DNA of 56,083 nt from Planctomycetota bacterium (GTDB taxonomy: Bacteria > Planctomycetota > UBA1135 > GCA-002686595): positions 1 to 56,083 of the forward strand of contig JADYYP010000058.1 in NCBI GenBank assembly GCA_020853575.1, given 5' to 3'. Below the pieces are notes generated by a model that saw nothing but the letters and a program-made list of their open reading frames with translations, was not told where the DNA came from and did no database searches. The translations under genes and the position numbers were made by a program. Positions 1 through 11,230 of the stretch are shown in pieces. The stretch's first letter is position 1. Every line of letters starts with the position of its first letter.

Positions 1-120
1 AAGGTGCTCGACTTGTCGGGCGGCGGCGACGAGATCGCGCGCAAGCCCTTGGTGTTCCACTCGAGCTACGACAAGTGGGTCGAGATGACCGGCCACGAGG
101 CGCCGGGCGTGCACCACTGA
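1..120 (+). CDS. 3' end of an unidentified protein (truncated by window)
   Basis: Reading frame 1 is open from the first base to a TGA at 118-120 and encodes the last 39 residues of a protein ending in GVHH. The codons have the strong G/C third-position bias of the neighbouring genes, so this looks like a real gene tail. The fragment contains a short GGGDE stretch and a WVEMTGHE segment. Neither identifies a family to me. The gene runs toward the minus-strand gene that ends at 140, so the two are convergent with 19 nt between their stops. Confidence 0.55.
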   Translation, partial: KVLDLSGGGDEIARKPLVFHSSYDKWVEMTGHEAPGVHH

Positions 121-139
121 AGGCGCGAGCCTCCCGCGA

Positions 140-1345
140 TCAATCCTTCAGCCCGATCGCTTCCTTGAACTCGCGCGTCACCGGGCCGCGCACGTCGCGT
201 TCGAACACCTCGCGCAGCACGCGCTGCTCGATGGCCAAGAGCTCGCGTGCGTGGGGCTGCGCCGCGTGGTCGGGCGGAAGCGCGCCCATGAGCTCGATGA
301 ACTTCTGCTCGAGCGTATCCAGGCGCCCGGCCAGGTATTTGGCCTCGCGCTCGCGCGTCGCCTGGACCTCTTCGGGGCTCTTGCCTTGTTCCACCATCTT
401 CTGCAGTCGCTCCGCGATGCCGAGCTTCTTCTTGCCCGCGTCTTCCTTGATCGGAGCCATGGTGGCGTTGACCGTGCGCGTGAAGAACGGACCGACCGCA
501 GCGGCGACCTTGGCTTCCAACGAGCCGTCCCAGGTCGCGCTCGCGTCGCCGGCGATCGCTCGGTAGTAGCGCCTGCGCAGGCTCATCTCCGCGATGCGGT
601 TCAAGCTCTTGAGGACGTCGCTGGAGATGTCGCGCGCGCCTTCGACCGCGGTGGGCGCCGTGAAATGTCCATCCAGCGCCTCGGGGCGCAGGTCGAGGCC
701 GGTGAGCGCGACATTGATCTCGCCATTGGGGCTGCGGCCCCGGAAGCTCTGGAGGAAGCCGCTCGACTTGTGGAGCGCGACCTGGAACGCGCCGTCGGTC
801 TCGAAGCGCCACAGCTCGCCGTCCTCCCGGGGCTCGGCCGACTTCAGCTGCAGCGTGCGCAGCCAGCCCAGCGGAGTGGAATTGCCCTCGGAGAGCTCGG
901 CGTCGATGACGTAGTTGGCCTTCTGCTCCTTCTCGTCGAACGACCAGCGCATGCCGATGCTGGCGTGCACGTCGCCGCGCCGCTCGAGGGCCGGAAACGC
1001 GCTCGAGAGCGCGGATTCGATCGGCGCCAGCTCGGCGTACACCGCCTGTGCGTCGGCACGCCCGAAGAGCACCTTGGCGGTCTCACGCGCGTTGGACGGG
1101 ATCTCGTCGGTCTGCAGCGTCAGGACCCCATCGACGCACCACATCGTCGTGCGCTTGCCGTCCGCCGTGCGATCGACGCACACTCGGTCGGGCGCCTGGA
1201 AGTCGATGCGGATCGTGCTCGGAGCGGGCGCGGAACTCGCGCTGACGGAGTAGTTCGCCGAGAACGCGCGCAACGCGGCGGAGCGTTCGATCAAGTCGCC
1301 GAGCACGTCGAAGCGCGCCGCGGCGACGAGCAGGATGGACAACAT
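140..1345 (-). CDS. secreted LolA-fold-like protein, function unknown
   Basis: The gene encodes 401 residues from ATG 1345, which follows a long upstream stretch with no convincing coding character. The N-terminus (MLSILLVAAA) could be a very short signal sequence. Residues ~25-130 alternate short strands around phrases such as IRIDFQAPDRV and TMWCVDGVLTLQTDE. This is the style of outer-membrane lipoprotein-sorting (LolA/DUF2092-like) domains that bind acyl chains. The C-terminal ~120 residues are helical and charged, with several Arg/Glu-rich heptads. It lies 125 nt downstream of the M16 protease gene on the same strand and may be co-transcribed with it. The LolA-like assignment rests on style only and is tentative; the gene itself is well supported. 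Confidence 0.6.
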   Translation of the reverse strand: MLSILLVAAARFDVLGDLIERSAALRAFSANYSVSASSAPAPSTIRIDFQAPDRVCVDRTADGKRTTMWCVDGVLTLQTDEIPSNARETAKVLFGRADAQAVYAELAPIESALSSAFPALERRGDVHASIGMRWSFDEKEQKANYVIDAELSEGNSTPLGWLRTLQLKSAEPREDGELWRFETDGAFQVALHKSSGFLQSFRGRSPNGEINVALTGLDLRPEALDGHFTAPTAVEGARDISSDVLKSLNRIAEMSLRRRYYRAIAGDASATWDGSLEAKVAAAVGPFFTRTVNATMAPIKEDAGKKKLGIAERLQKMVEQGKSPEEVQATREREAKYLAGRLDTLEQKFIELMGALPPDHAAQPHARELLAIEQRVLREVFERDVRGPVTREFKEAIGLKD

Positions 1346-1470
1346 GCGGGTGGACCTCTGGCAGGTGTGCAACTCGAGACCTCGCGCGCCGCCGGCCGTC
1401 CCGGTCCGAGAGCCTGGCTCCTCCGAGAGCTCGGCCCTCGATGTTGGCGTGGAGTCGTGGAATGGGGTGA

Positions 1471-4365
<2,895 letters not shown>

Positions 4366-4401
4366 GGTGGTTCCCGAGGGCGCGAGAAAAAGGGGCCGAG
4401 G

Positions 4402-4409
4402 ATTGTAGC
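4402..4409 (-). promoter_or_regulatory. putative -10 element (GCTACAAT) for the M16 gene
   Basis: On the minus strand the octamer GCTACAAT lies 36 nt before the M16 start codon. It matches the GCTANNAT motif seen upstream of other genes in this window and contains a good sigma-70 -10 hexamer. I see no convincing -35 hexamer at 16-18 nt. Promoter activity is inferred. Confidence 0.45.
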
Positions 4410-4448
4410 GGTGCTCGCGGGACGATTCAGCTCCGGCGCGGCGCGGCG

Positions 4449-4454
4449 TAGCAT
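4449..4454 (+). promoter_or_regulatory. putative -10 element (TAGCAT) for the first STT3-like gene
   Basis: TAGCAT ends 8 nt before the ATG at 4463. The same hexamer, in the context TAGCATGCGCG, precedes the paralogous second gene, so the immediate upstream sequence is conserved between the two copies. If it is a -10 element, the transcript leader would be only a few nucleotides. Confidence 0.4.
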
Positions 4455-4462
4455 GCGCGAGG

Positions 4463-6787
4463 ATGCAGCGAAGAGAGCTCGGCGTGTGGGTGCTCGTGGC
4501 GTTGGTCGTCGCCGGGCTCGCGTGGGCTGCGCGCTCGATCCACGACCAGCGCGTCGCCAACGTGCCGTTCGAGCCCGACCAGGGCTGGTTCTCGCCCGAT
4601 CCGGACTCGCTCTACCACATGCGGCGCGTCGAGCGCGCGCTCGACGAAGGCCTTCCGCCCGCGGAGACCGACCCGCGGATGAACTTCCCCCACGGCGCCG
4701 CGATTCCCTGGCCGCCCTACTACACGTACGTGCTCTACGCCTGCGTCGCGCCGTTCGCTCCCAGCGAGCCCGCTCTGCGCGCGGCGTTCATCGAGCAGCG
4801 CGTGGCCTCGCTGCCGCGCATCTTCGGCGTGCTGACGAGCTTGGTGGTGGCGCTCGCCGCGGCCCGCATGCTGCGCGAGCGCGCGCTGGCCGCGCGCACG
4901 TTCGCCGCGACGACCGCGGGGCTCGGATACGCGTTGCTCGGAGCCTCGCTCGACTACAGCGGCGCGGGAAATGGCGACCACCATGCGTGGGTCGCGCTGC
5001 TGCTCGCGCTGACGCTCTACGCGAGCGCGCGGGCACTGGAACGCGAAGCGCTCGACGACAAGCGCGGCTCCGTGCGCCGCGGCTTGGCGTTGGGGCTGCT
5101 CGCGGGCGTGATGCTCGGCTCGTGGGTCGGAGGGTTGGTGTACGTCGTGCTCGTCGAGCTCGCGTTGGGTGTCGCACTGTTCGCGCACGCGCGCCGCCCG
5201 CTGCCGGGGCTGGCGGCTCTCGGACTCAGCTTCCACCTGGCCTGGGCCGCGACACTCGCTCCGGCGATCGCGAGCAGCCCTTGGAAGAGCGAGCAACCGT
5301 GGATGATGGTCAACCTCTCGTGGTTGCACCTGGCCCATCCGCTCGTCGGAGCCGCGGTGTTCCTCCCGCTCGCCACGGGTTTCGCGGAGCGTTGGCGCGC
5401 GCGCTGGCCGTGGGTCGTCGGAGTCACGCTGTGCGCCCTCGCCATGGGCCTTGCGTGGGGCGATTTCGCTCTCGCCCGCTCCGTGCGCGAGGGTTTCGCG
5501 TGGGCCAGCCGACGGAACGAGTTCATGGCCTTCATCACCGAGTCGCAGCCGCTCCTGTGGGGCCAGATCGGCGGCTTGGGGCCGCTGCTCACCCAACTCG
5601 GGCTGGGAGTCGTGCTGTGCGTGCCCGCGGCCGCCTGGATCGCATGGCGAGCGCGGACGGACGCGCGCTTGGATCTCGCTGCGCTCGCGCTCGCGCTGCC
5701 GCCGCTCGCCGTGCAAGCGCTCGTGCAGCGCCGCTTCGCGGATGCCTTCGGCGTGGCGCTCTCGATCGCGCTCGGCGTTGCGTTGACCCAGTGGAGCGCG
5801 CGTTTGTGGCGTGAGCGCGTGGGGCTCGCGCTCGCGGCCGCCACGCTGGTCGGGCTGGTGCTCCAGGCACCGACACTGCGCGCCACCCCGCTGCGCTTGC
5901 GCAGCGCGTGGGACGCGAGCGCCTCCGTCGCGCCGGAGCAACGCGATTACCGCGAGCTGCTGCGCTGGATCGCCGCGCACTCGGACCGTCACCAGATGGA
6001 CGCGGTGCTGGCGAGCTGGGACCAGGGTCACGCGATCGAGTGGGTTGCGCAGCGTGCGTCGATCGCGACCAATTTCGGCAGCTACCTGGGCGCGGACAGC
6101 TATCTCGATCCTTGGCGCTTCTTCCTGGAAGACGAGCCCGAGCGCGCGGAGCACATCCTGCGCGAGCGACGCGCGCGCTACGTGATGCTCACCGGTGAGT
6201 TCAGCAAGGACCTCGAGGTGATGCTGCGCCTGCTGCGGCCCGAAGCGCGGCGCTCGTACCTGCTGATCCCGCGCGAGGGCCAGGTATTCACGTCACAGCG
6301 CTTCTTCAGCACGATGGCGGCGCGCTTGATGATGAACGGACGTGTGGGCGACCTCGCGCTGCGCGGACTCGTCGGAGACAGCCTGCCCTTTCTGCGCTTG
6401 GTGCACGTCGCGCCTCGCGCGCTCGACAAGCCGCTCCCGATCCGCCACACGACCACCCCGGTGCCGGCGGGCTGGGTTTGGGAGTACGTCGAAGGTGCGC
6501 GAGTGGTGCTCCACGGGACCAGCGGCGAAGCGGCCGAGCTCGCGCTCGAGTTGGAGTACTCCAGCCCGGCGCATTTCGCGGGAGTCGAGCGCCGCGTGCG
6601 CTGGGTGAGCAACACCACGATCGGCGCCGACGGTCGGGCCATCGTGCGCGTCCCCTACGCGACGGACGCGCCCAACGGGGATGCTCGCGCGCTCGGGCCG
6701 GCGCGCGCGACGATCGGCGCGCGCTCGCTCGAGGTCACGATCCGCGCCGCCGACGTCGAGAGCGGTGCGTCGATCGAGGTGCACTGA
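4463..6787 (+). CDS. STT3/PglB-like oligosaccharyltransferase family protein, copy 1
   Basis: This is a 774-residue polytopic membrane protein. An N-terminal TM segment (residues 8-23) is followed by the first-loop acidic motif DPDSLYHMRR (Asp46, Asp48), as in the D-x-x-Y-x-R loop of STT3 proteins. A second conserved loop reads GNGDHHAW (Asp172). About ten hydrophobic segments run to residue ~480. The C-terminal soluble domain holds S-W-D-Q-G-H (Trp519, Asp520), equivalent to the WWDYG acceptor-recognition motif of PglB/AglB. Family members transfer lipid-linked oligosaccharide to Asn of exported proteins on the outer face of the membrane. The first Trp of the motif is Ser here. The next gene is a close paralogue. 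The family assignment is firm, but the acceptor and glycan are unknown. Confidence 0.85.
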   Translation: MQRRELGVWVLVALVVAGLAWAARSIHDQRVANVPFEPDQGWFSPDPDSLYHMRRVERALDEGLPPAETDPRMNFPHGAAIPWPPYYTYVLYACVAPFAPSEPALRAAFIEQRVASLPRIFGVLTSLVVALAAARMLRERALAARTFAATTAGLGYALLGASLDYSGAGNGDHHAWVALLLALTLYASARALEREALDDKRGSVRRGLALGLLAGVMLGSWVGGLVYVVLVELALGVALFAHARRPLPGLAALGLSFHLAWAATLAPAIASSPWKSEQPWMMVNLSWLHLAHPLVGAAVFLPLATGFAERWRARWPWVVGVTLCALAMGLAWGDFALARSVREGFAWASRRNEFMAFITESQPLLWGQIGGLGPLLTQLGLGVVLCVPAAAWIAWRARTDARLDLAALALALPPLAVQALVQRRFADAFGVALSIALGVALTQWSARLWRERVGLALAAATLVGLVLQAPTLRATPLRLRSAWDASASVAPEQRDYRELLRWIAAHSDRHQMDAVLASWDQGHAIEWVAQRASIATNFGSYLGADSYLDPWRFFLEDEPERAEHILRERRARYVMLTGEFSKDLEVMLRLLRPEARRSYLLIPREGQVFTSQRFFSTMAARLMMNGRVGDLALRGLVGDSLPFLRLVHVAPRALDKPLPIRHTTTPVPAGWVWEYVEGARVVLHGTSGEAAELALELEYSSPAHFAGVERRVRWVSNTTIGADGRAIVRVPYATDAPNGDARALGPARATIGARSLEVTIRAADVESGASIEVH

Positions 6788-6870
6788 GTCGCGCGCACCC
6801 GTGCCCGCGCGCGTCACTCGGCTCGGCCTCGGTGGCGGGCAAAAGGTGCTGAGAGCGCCCCATTCCCCGG

Positions 6871-6878
6871 GCTAGCAT
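6871..6878 (+). promoter_or_regulatory. putative -10 element (GCTAGCAT) for the second STT3-like gene
   Basis: GCTAGCAT ends 12 nt before the ATG at 6891. The 12 nt between are G/C-only with no Shine-Dalgarno sequence. The hexamer and the following GCGCG match those in front of the first paralogue. Confidence 0.45.
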
Positions 6879-6890
6879 GCGCGCCCGCGC

Positions 6891-9179
6891 ATGAGCGAAC
6901 CTCGATCCCGAACGACCCTGATCGCGATCCTCGTCGGGCTCGCCGTGCTCGCCTGGTTCCCGCGCAGCGTGGAGGTCCTCAAGCGCCCGTATGCGCGCGA
7001 CGGCGAGGCCTGGTTCTCCGCCGACCCCGACGGGCTGTACCACGCGCGTCGCGTCGAGCGTGCGCTGCGCGAGGGCCGCGTGGCGGAGACCGATCCCCGG
7101 ATGAACTTCCCGCACGGCGCGCGCATCCCGTGGCCGCCGTACTACGACGCGGTGCTGGCGACGGCGCTCGCGCCGTTCGTGCCCGACGCGGAGCCCGCGC
7201 GCTCGGCGTGGATCGAGCGCACCACCGCTTCCGCGCCGCGCATCTTCGGCGTGCTGACCGTGCTGATCGCGGCGCTCGCCGCCTGGGAGCTCGCGGGCGC
7301 GGGAGCGGCGCTCGTCGCGGGGGCGACGGTCGCGCTGTGCCGCGGCTCGATCAACTACAGCGTGATCGGAACCGGCGACCACCACGCGTGGATCTCGTTG
7401 CTCGCGGTCGTCAGCCTGTGGGCGCTGTCTCGCGCCGTGCGTACACATGCGCTGCGCAGCGTGCGCATCTCGCTGGCCTGGGGTGCGCTGCTGGGCGTGG
7501 TGTGCGGCGCTCTGATCGGCTCGTGGGTCGCGGCGATCGTGAACGTCTTGTTCCTCCAAATCGCTTTGGGGTGGATGCTGTCGCGCCGCGCGCGCGAGCC
7601 GCTGCCCGGTGTCGCCGTGCTCGGATTCACGCTGCACGCCGTGGCCGCGCTCACGCTCGCGCCGGCGGTGTTGGCGAGCCCTTGGCGTGCCGAATTTCCC
7701 TGGATGGCGGTGAACCTCTCGTGGTTCCACATCGCGCAGCTCGCGCTGGGCGCCGTGGTGTTCGTGCCGCTGCTGCTGCGCGGGGAGCGCGAGTTGGCGC
7801 CCGGCACGCGCGCGGCGCGGCTCTATCCCGCGGCCGTCGCGTTGGGCCTGCTGGCGCTCGCCGGCCTGCTGTGGGTGCTCGATCTGGCGCCCGCGCGCGG
7901 ATTGCGCGAGGGCTTCGAGTGGGTCTCGCGCGTCAACACCTTCATGGACACCGTGCTCGAATCGCGCGCGCTGATCGGACCGGGCGCGGAGAGCGGCGTG
8001 CTGTTCCTCGCGCTGGGCTACGGCGTCGTGGTGCTGCCCGGCGCGCTCGCGATCGCGGCCTGGCGCGCCTGGAGAGCGCGCGACGACGCGCTCGTGCCGT
8101 GGGTCGTCGCCGCGCTCGTGCTCTTGCCCATGGCGCTCACGCAGCGACGCTTCTCGGACGCGCTGGCCGCACCCATGGGAGTGACGCTCGGTGTCGCCGC
8201 TCTGCACTTCGTCCCGCGCCGCTGGCACGCGGTCGGCGCCGGTCTCGCGTTCGTGCTGGCGAGTGCCGCGCAGTTTCCCAGCGCACGCTCCGCCTGGCGC
8301 AGCCTCAGCGCGGGTCGAGGGGAGCACATCGGAGGCCCCACCGACGGCGCGGTCGCAGAGCGCGAGGCCATGGCGTGGATCGCGAGTCACACCGACGGCA
8401 GCGATGCGTGGAGCGTGCTCGCCCACTGGGATCGCGGTCACACGATCGAATGGGCCGCGCGCGCGCCGAGCGTCGCCACGAATTTCGGCAGCTACATCGG
8501 GATCGAGAGTTACCGCGATCCGCCGACGTTCTTCCTGAGCGAGCGGCCGAGCCAAGCGCGCGAGGTGCTGGAACGACGCAAGGTGCGCTTCGTTTACGCG
8601 CCGACGCGCTTGATCACCGTCGTCGCCTCGATGTGCCGCGTCGCGGCGCCAGAGCTGCGCGACCAGTTCCTGCGCGTCCTGCCCAACGGTCGGCCCGCCG
8701 CCACCGAGCGTTGGTACGGCACGATGGCTGCGCGGCTCCTGTTCGGCGGGGTTCCGGTCGCTCCCAGTGGCGCCAAGGTCGGCGTCGAGACCGAACCGCT
8801 GGGCGACCTGCGCTTGGTGTTCGTCACCAAGCAGCGCGAGCCCGAGTTCCCCGAGCCGATGACCGGCTTGCCCATGCCTGCAGCCTTCGTGTGGGAGCGC
8901 GTTCCGGGAGCATTGGTCGAGACCCATGGCGCCGCGGGCGAGCTCCTGGACCTCGAATTCGACGTCGACTTCCCGGCGAGCCGTTACCGCGTCGCGTGGC
9001 GTGCCCAGGCGACGTTGGACGCCCAGGGGCTGGCGCGCGTCCGCGTCCCGTATGCCACCGACGCGCGCAACGGCGAAGGCCAAGTGACCCACGCACGCTG
9101 GAGCTGCGGCGCACGGTCCGGTGCTCTCACGGTGCCGGAGAGCGCGGTCCGCACGGGCTCGACCGTCGTACTGCGATGA
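6891..9179 (+). CDS. STT3/PglB-like oligosaccharyltransferase family protein, copy 2
   Basis: This is a 762-residue paralogue of the preceding gene with the same architecture. It has one N-terminal TM, loop motif DPDGLYHARR (Asp45, Asp47), TGDHHAW (Asp163), a multi-TM core, and a C-terminal domain with H-W-D-R-G-H (Trp513, Asp514) in place of WWDYG. Both copies share RMNFPHGA and IPWPPYY shortly after the first loop. The extreme C-terminus (roughly the last 60 residues) repeats a beta-rich segment with RVPYATDA in both copies. The stop codon overlaps the start of the downstream methyltransferase (ATGA), so the two are translationally coupled. It probably transfers a lipid-linked glycan at the outer face of the inner membrane. 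Its substrate may differ from that of copy 1. Confidence 0.85.
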   Translation: MSEPRSRTTLIAILVGLAVLAWFPRSVEVLKRPYARDGEAWFSADPDGLYHARRVERALREGRVAETDPRMNFPHGARIPWPPYYDAVLATALAPFVPDAEPARSAWIERTTASAPRIFGVLTVLIAALAAWELAGAGAALVAGATVALCRGSINYSVIGTGDHHAWISLLAVVSLWALSRAVRTHALRSVRISLAWGALLGVVCGALIGSWVAAIVNVLFLQIALGWMLSRRAREPLPGVAVLGFTLHAVAALTLAPAVLASPWRAEFPWMAVNLSWFHIAQLALGAVVFVPLLLRGERELAPGTRAARLYPAAVALGLLALAGLLWVLDLAPARGLREGFEWVSRVNTFMDTVLESRALIGPGAESGVLFLALGYGVVVLPGALAIAAWRAWRARDDALVPWVVAALVLLPMALTQRRFSDALAAPMGVTLGVAALHFVPRRWHAVGAGLAFVLASAAQFPSARSAWRSLSAGRGEHIGGPTDGAVAEREAMAWIASHTDGSDAWSVLAHWDRGHTIEWAARAPSVATNFGSYIGIESYRDPPTFFLSERPSQAREVLERRKVRFVYAPTRLITVVASMCRVAAPELRDQFLRVLPNGRPAATERWYGTMAARLLFGGVPVAPSGAKVGVETEPLGDLRLVFVTKQREPEFPEPMTGLPMPAAFVWERVPGALVETHGAAGELLDLEFDVDFPASRYRVAWRAQATLDAQGLARVRVPYATDARNGEGQVTHARWSCGARSGALTVPESAVRTGSTVVLR

Positions 9180-9796
9180 CGCGCCCGACCGACAAGTGGA
9201 GCGCGCCTTCGAGCGGCGAGCGTTACGCCGCCACGCGCTTCGCGAGCCGGCGCGCGGCCGAGCGCGATCCGCGCTTGGTCGCCGCGTTGCTCGCGCGCCA
9301 CGGAGTCCGCGGCCGTGTGCTCGACGTACCGTGTGGCACGGCTCGGCTGCACGACGTCCTGCGGCCTCACGCTGGAGCTCTGGTCGGGGCCGACCTCTCG
9401 GAAGCGATGCTCGCGAGCGCCGCGCGCAGCTCCCCCGCGCGCTTCGTGCGGGCCGAGGTCGCGCACCTGCCGTTCCATGCGCGCTCGTTCGACGTCGTCG
9501 TGTGCTGTCGCTTCCTGCACCACTTGCACGACGAATCCGAGCTCGCGGCCGCGCTCGCGGAGCTGTTGCGCGTCAGCGACCGCCTGGTGATTGCGTCGAT
9601 CTGGGACAGCGCCTCCTGGCCGGCACTGCGCGTACGCTTGGGACTCAAGCGCGCGGAGGGTCCACGGGGACGGCGCGCTGTCGAGCGGGCCACCGTGGAA
9701 CGACTCGTCGCGCGCGCGGGCGCTCGCGTCGTCGAGTGGCGATACTCGTTCCGTTGGCTTTCCCAGCAAGCGTTCTTCGTCGCGGAGCGCTGCTGA
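9176..9796 (+). CDS. class I SAM-dependent methyltransferase (UbiE-like)
   Basis: The 206-residue product has a Rossmann methyltransferase core. The glycine-rich SAM-binding motif I is VLDVPCGTARL (Asp50 onward), followed by the acidic end of strand beta2 in VGADLSEAM. The motif IV region is FDVVVCCRFLHHL. It is compact, soluble and lacks a signal peptide, so it acts in the cytoplasm. The ATG start overlaps the stop of the second STT3-like gene by 4 nt and its own stop overlaps the next gene (TGATG), so it sits inside a tightly coupled three-gene unit. From that context a role in methylating a glycan or lipid carrier intermediate is plausible but not shown. Confidence 0.85.
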   Translation: MTRPTDKWSAPSSGERYAATRFASRRAAERDPRLVAALLARHGVRGRVLDVPCGTARLHDVLRPHAGALVGADLSEAMLASAARSSPARFVRAEVAHLPFHARSFDVVVCCRFLHHLHDESELAAALAELLRVSDRLVIASIWDSASWPALRVRLGLKRAEGPRGRRAVERATVERLVARAGARVVEWRYSFRWLSQQAFFVAERC

Positions 9797-10644
9797 TGCA
9801 GGCGCGCTCGCTGGCGACCGCGGGAGGAACGCTGCGCGGCTTCGAGTGCGAGCGCGGTTGGCTCGAGCTCCTCGTCGAGCACGTCATCGCGGCCGAACGC
9901 GCCGGTGCCATCCTCGCCGGAGCGCTTGGCACCGCCCGCGGCACGCTGTGGCTCAAGGGCGACCACCTGCCTGGCCGCGCGCGACTGCGGCATTCGCTGC
10001 GCTGGAGCGTGGGGCTCGGCGTTCCGCGCACGCGCGAGCTCCTCAACCTCGAGTGGCTGCGCGCGCGCCTGTTCCGCTGCCCACGGCCACTCGCGGCCGC
10101 GGTTTTGTTGCGGGGCGGATTGGTGCGCTACCAAGTGCTCGCGCTCGCGCCATTGGACCCGCACACGTCGTTGGAGCAAGCGCTGGAGGGCGCGGCGCAC
10201 GCTGACCGCCAGCGCTGGCTCGACGAGCTGGCGCGCGAGGTCGCGCGCATGCACGCGTTGCATTTCGTCCACCGCGACCTGTTCCTGCGCAACGTCGCGG
10301 TCGAGCTCGCGCCGGTGCCGACCCGAGGAGATCCACGGCGCCTGTTGCTGCTGGATGCCTGGCGCTCCGGCGCCGCGCTCCCGCGGCGCGGATTCGAGTA
10401 CGACTTGGCGTGCGCGTTGCTCGACGGAGCGGCGTTGCTCGAGCGCGACGAACAGCGCGGCTTCCTGGCGCGCTACGCCGAAGAGCGCGCGGCTCAGGAT
10501 CGACCGCTCGACTGGGCGCACGCGTTGCCGGTGATCGATGCGCGCCGGCGCGAGCTGGCGCGCCGGGTCGCGGGCGACCCGCGCCGCCAGCGGGGTCGAG
10601 TCCCACCGCCGCTCGAATGGGATTGGCGCTCGCTCAGCCTGTGA
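9796..10644 (+). CDS. lipopolysaccharide core kinase-like protein (WaaP/Kdo kinase family)
   Basis: The 282-residue protein has the protein-kinase-like signature of the Kdo/WaaP family: a catalytic loop HRDLFLRN with Asp161 and Asn166, and a downstream LLDAW that supplies the DFG-equivalent Asp. Family members phosphorylate sugars of the lipopolysaccharide inner core on the cytoplasmic side. The ATG at 9796 shares its A with the TGA of the methyltransferase gene. The coupling with an STT3-like enzyme and a methyltransferase suggests one pathway that decorates an envelope glycan. The 3' end overlaps the convergent gene by 11 nt. It could instead phosphorylate another envelope saccharide, since no other lipopolysaccharide core gene is nearby. 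Confidence 0.78.
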   Translation: MQARSLATAGGTLRGFECERGWLELLVEHVIAAERAGAILAGALGTARGTLWLKGDHLPGRARLRHSLRWSVGLGVPRTRELLNLEWLRARLFRCPRPLAAAVLLRGGLVRYQVLALAPLDPHTSLEQALEGAAHADRQRWLDELAREVARMHALHFVHRDLFLRNVAVELAPVPTRGDPRRLLLLDAWRSGAALPRRGFEYDLACALLDGAALLERDEQRGFLARYAEERAAQDRPLDWAHALPVIDARRRELARRVAGDPRRQRGRVPPPLEWDWRSLSL

Positions 10645-11131
10645 AGCGGCTTTCGCGCTCGGGACACGCTGCGACGAGCCGCGCCCGCAACTGCGGATGG
10701 CTCGCGCGGGGAGCCGGACAGGCGTGCCACTCGCCATCCGCCTTCCAGCGCAAGTGATCGCCCGTCAGGCGCCACTCCTCGAGGTCGGTGTAGGCGCGCG
10801 CGACCCATCCGCGCCGCACGCCGCGCTCGCCGATGTCGGCGTCGTGCGCCTGCGGGCTGGCGAACAAGAGCGCGACGGACAACACGAGCGCGAGCGCCGC
10901 AGACACGGATTCGAACTCGCTCCACTGTGCGATCACGGCGGCCAGCGCAGCGGCGTGCAACACCACGAACGCCCGCCGTGGCCATCCGACGTGGCGCTCG
11001 CGCGCCAGGGCGCGGCCCACGCGCCGTGCGGCAGTTGCGCGAGCCACCCCCAGCCCGACCAGCCCGGCCACCAGCCACAGCAGCGCCATTCCGCTCAGCG
11101 CGCCGGCACTCGCGTCGAAAGAGTTTTCCAT
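10634..11131 (-). CDS. small membrane protein of unknown function
   Basis: The 165-residue protein has two or three hydrophobic segments (residues ~12-30 and ~55-90) followed by a soluble C-terminal domain of about 70 residues rich in Trp and Arg, with the phrase YTDLEEWRLTGDHLRW. This resembles small PH-like domains found behind membrane anchors, but I do not recognise a named family with confidence. ATG 11131 is chosen. A TTG in the same frame at 11143 would add four residues and sits only 6 nt from a GCTAGAAT element, so a leaderless TTG start is possible. Its tail overlaps the convergent WaaP-like gene by 11 nt. Confidence 0.6.
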   Translation of the reverse strand: MENSFDASAGALSGMALLWLVAGLVGLGVARATAARRVGRALARERHVGWPRRAFVVLHAAALAAVIAQWSEFESVSAALALVLSVALLFASPQAHDADIGERGVRRGWVARAYTDLEEWRLTGDHLRWKADGEWHACPAPRASHPQLRARLVAACPERESRFTG

Positions 11132-11149
11132 CGCGTTCCGCAAGCCTGG

Positions 11150-11157
11150 ATTCTAGC
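11150..11157 (-). promoter_or_regulatory. putative -10 element (GCTAGAAT)
   Basis: On the minus strand GCTAGAAT lies 18 nt before ATG 11131, or 6 nt before the alternative TTG 11143. The same octamer stands in front of hutH in this window. No Shine-Dalgarno sequence follows. Confidence 0.45.
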
Positions 11158-11230
11158 CCCCGGACCCGTGGCTTCCTTCCAGCTCGAAGCCCCGAACAGT
11201 CGAAAGCTCGTCGTCCTTGCGCCTCACCCT

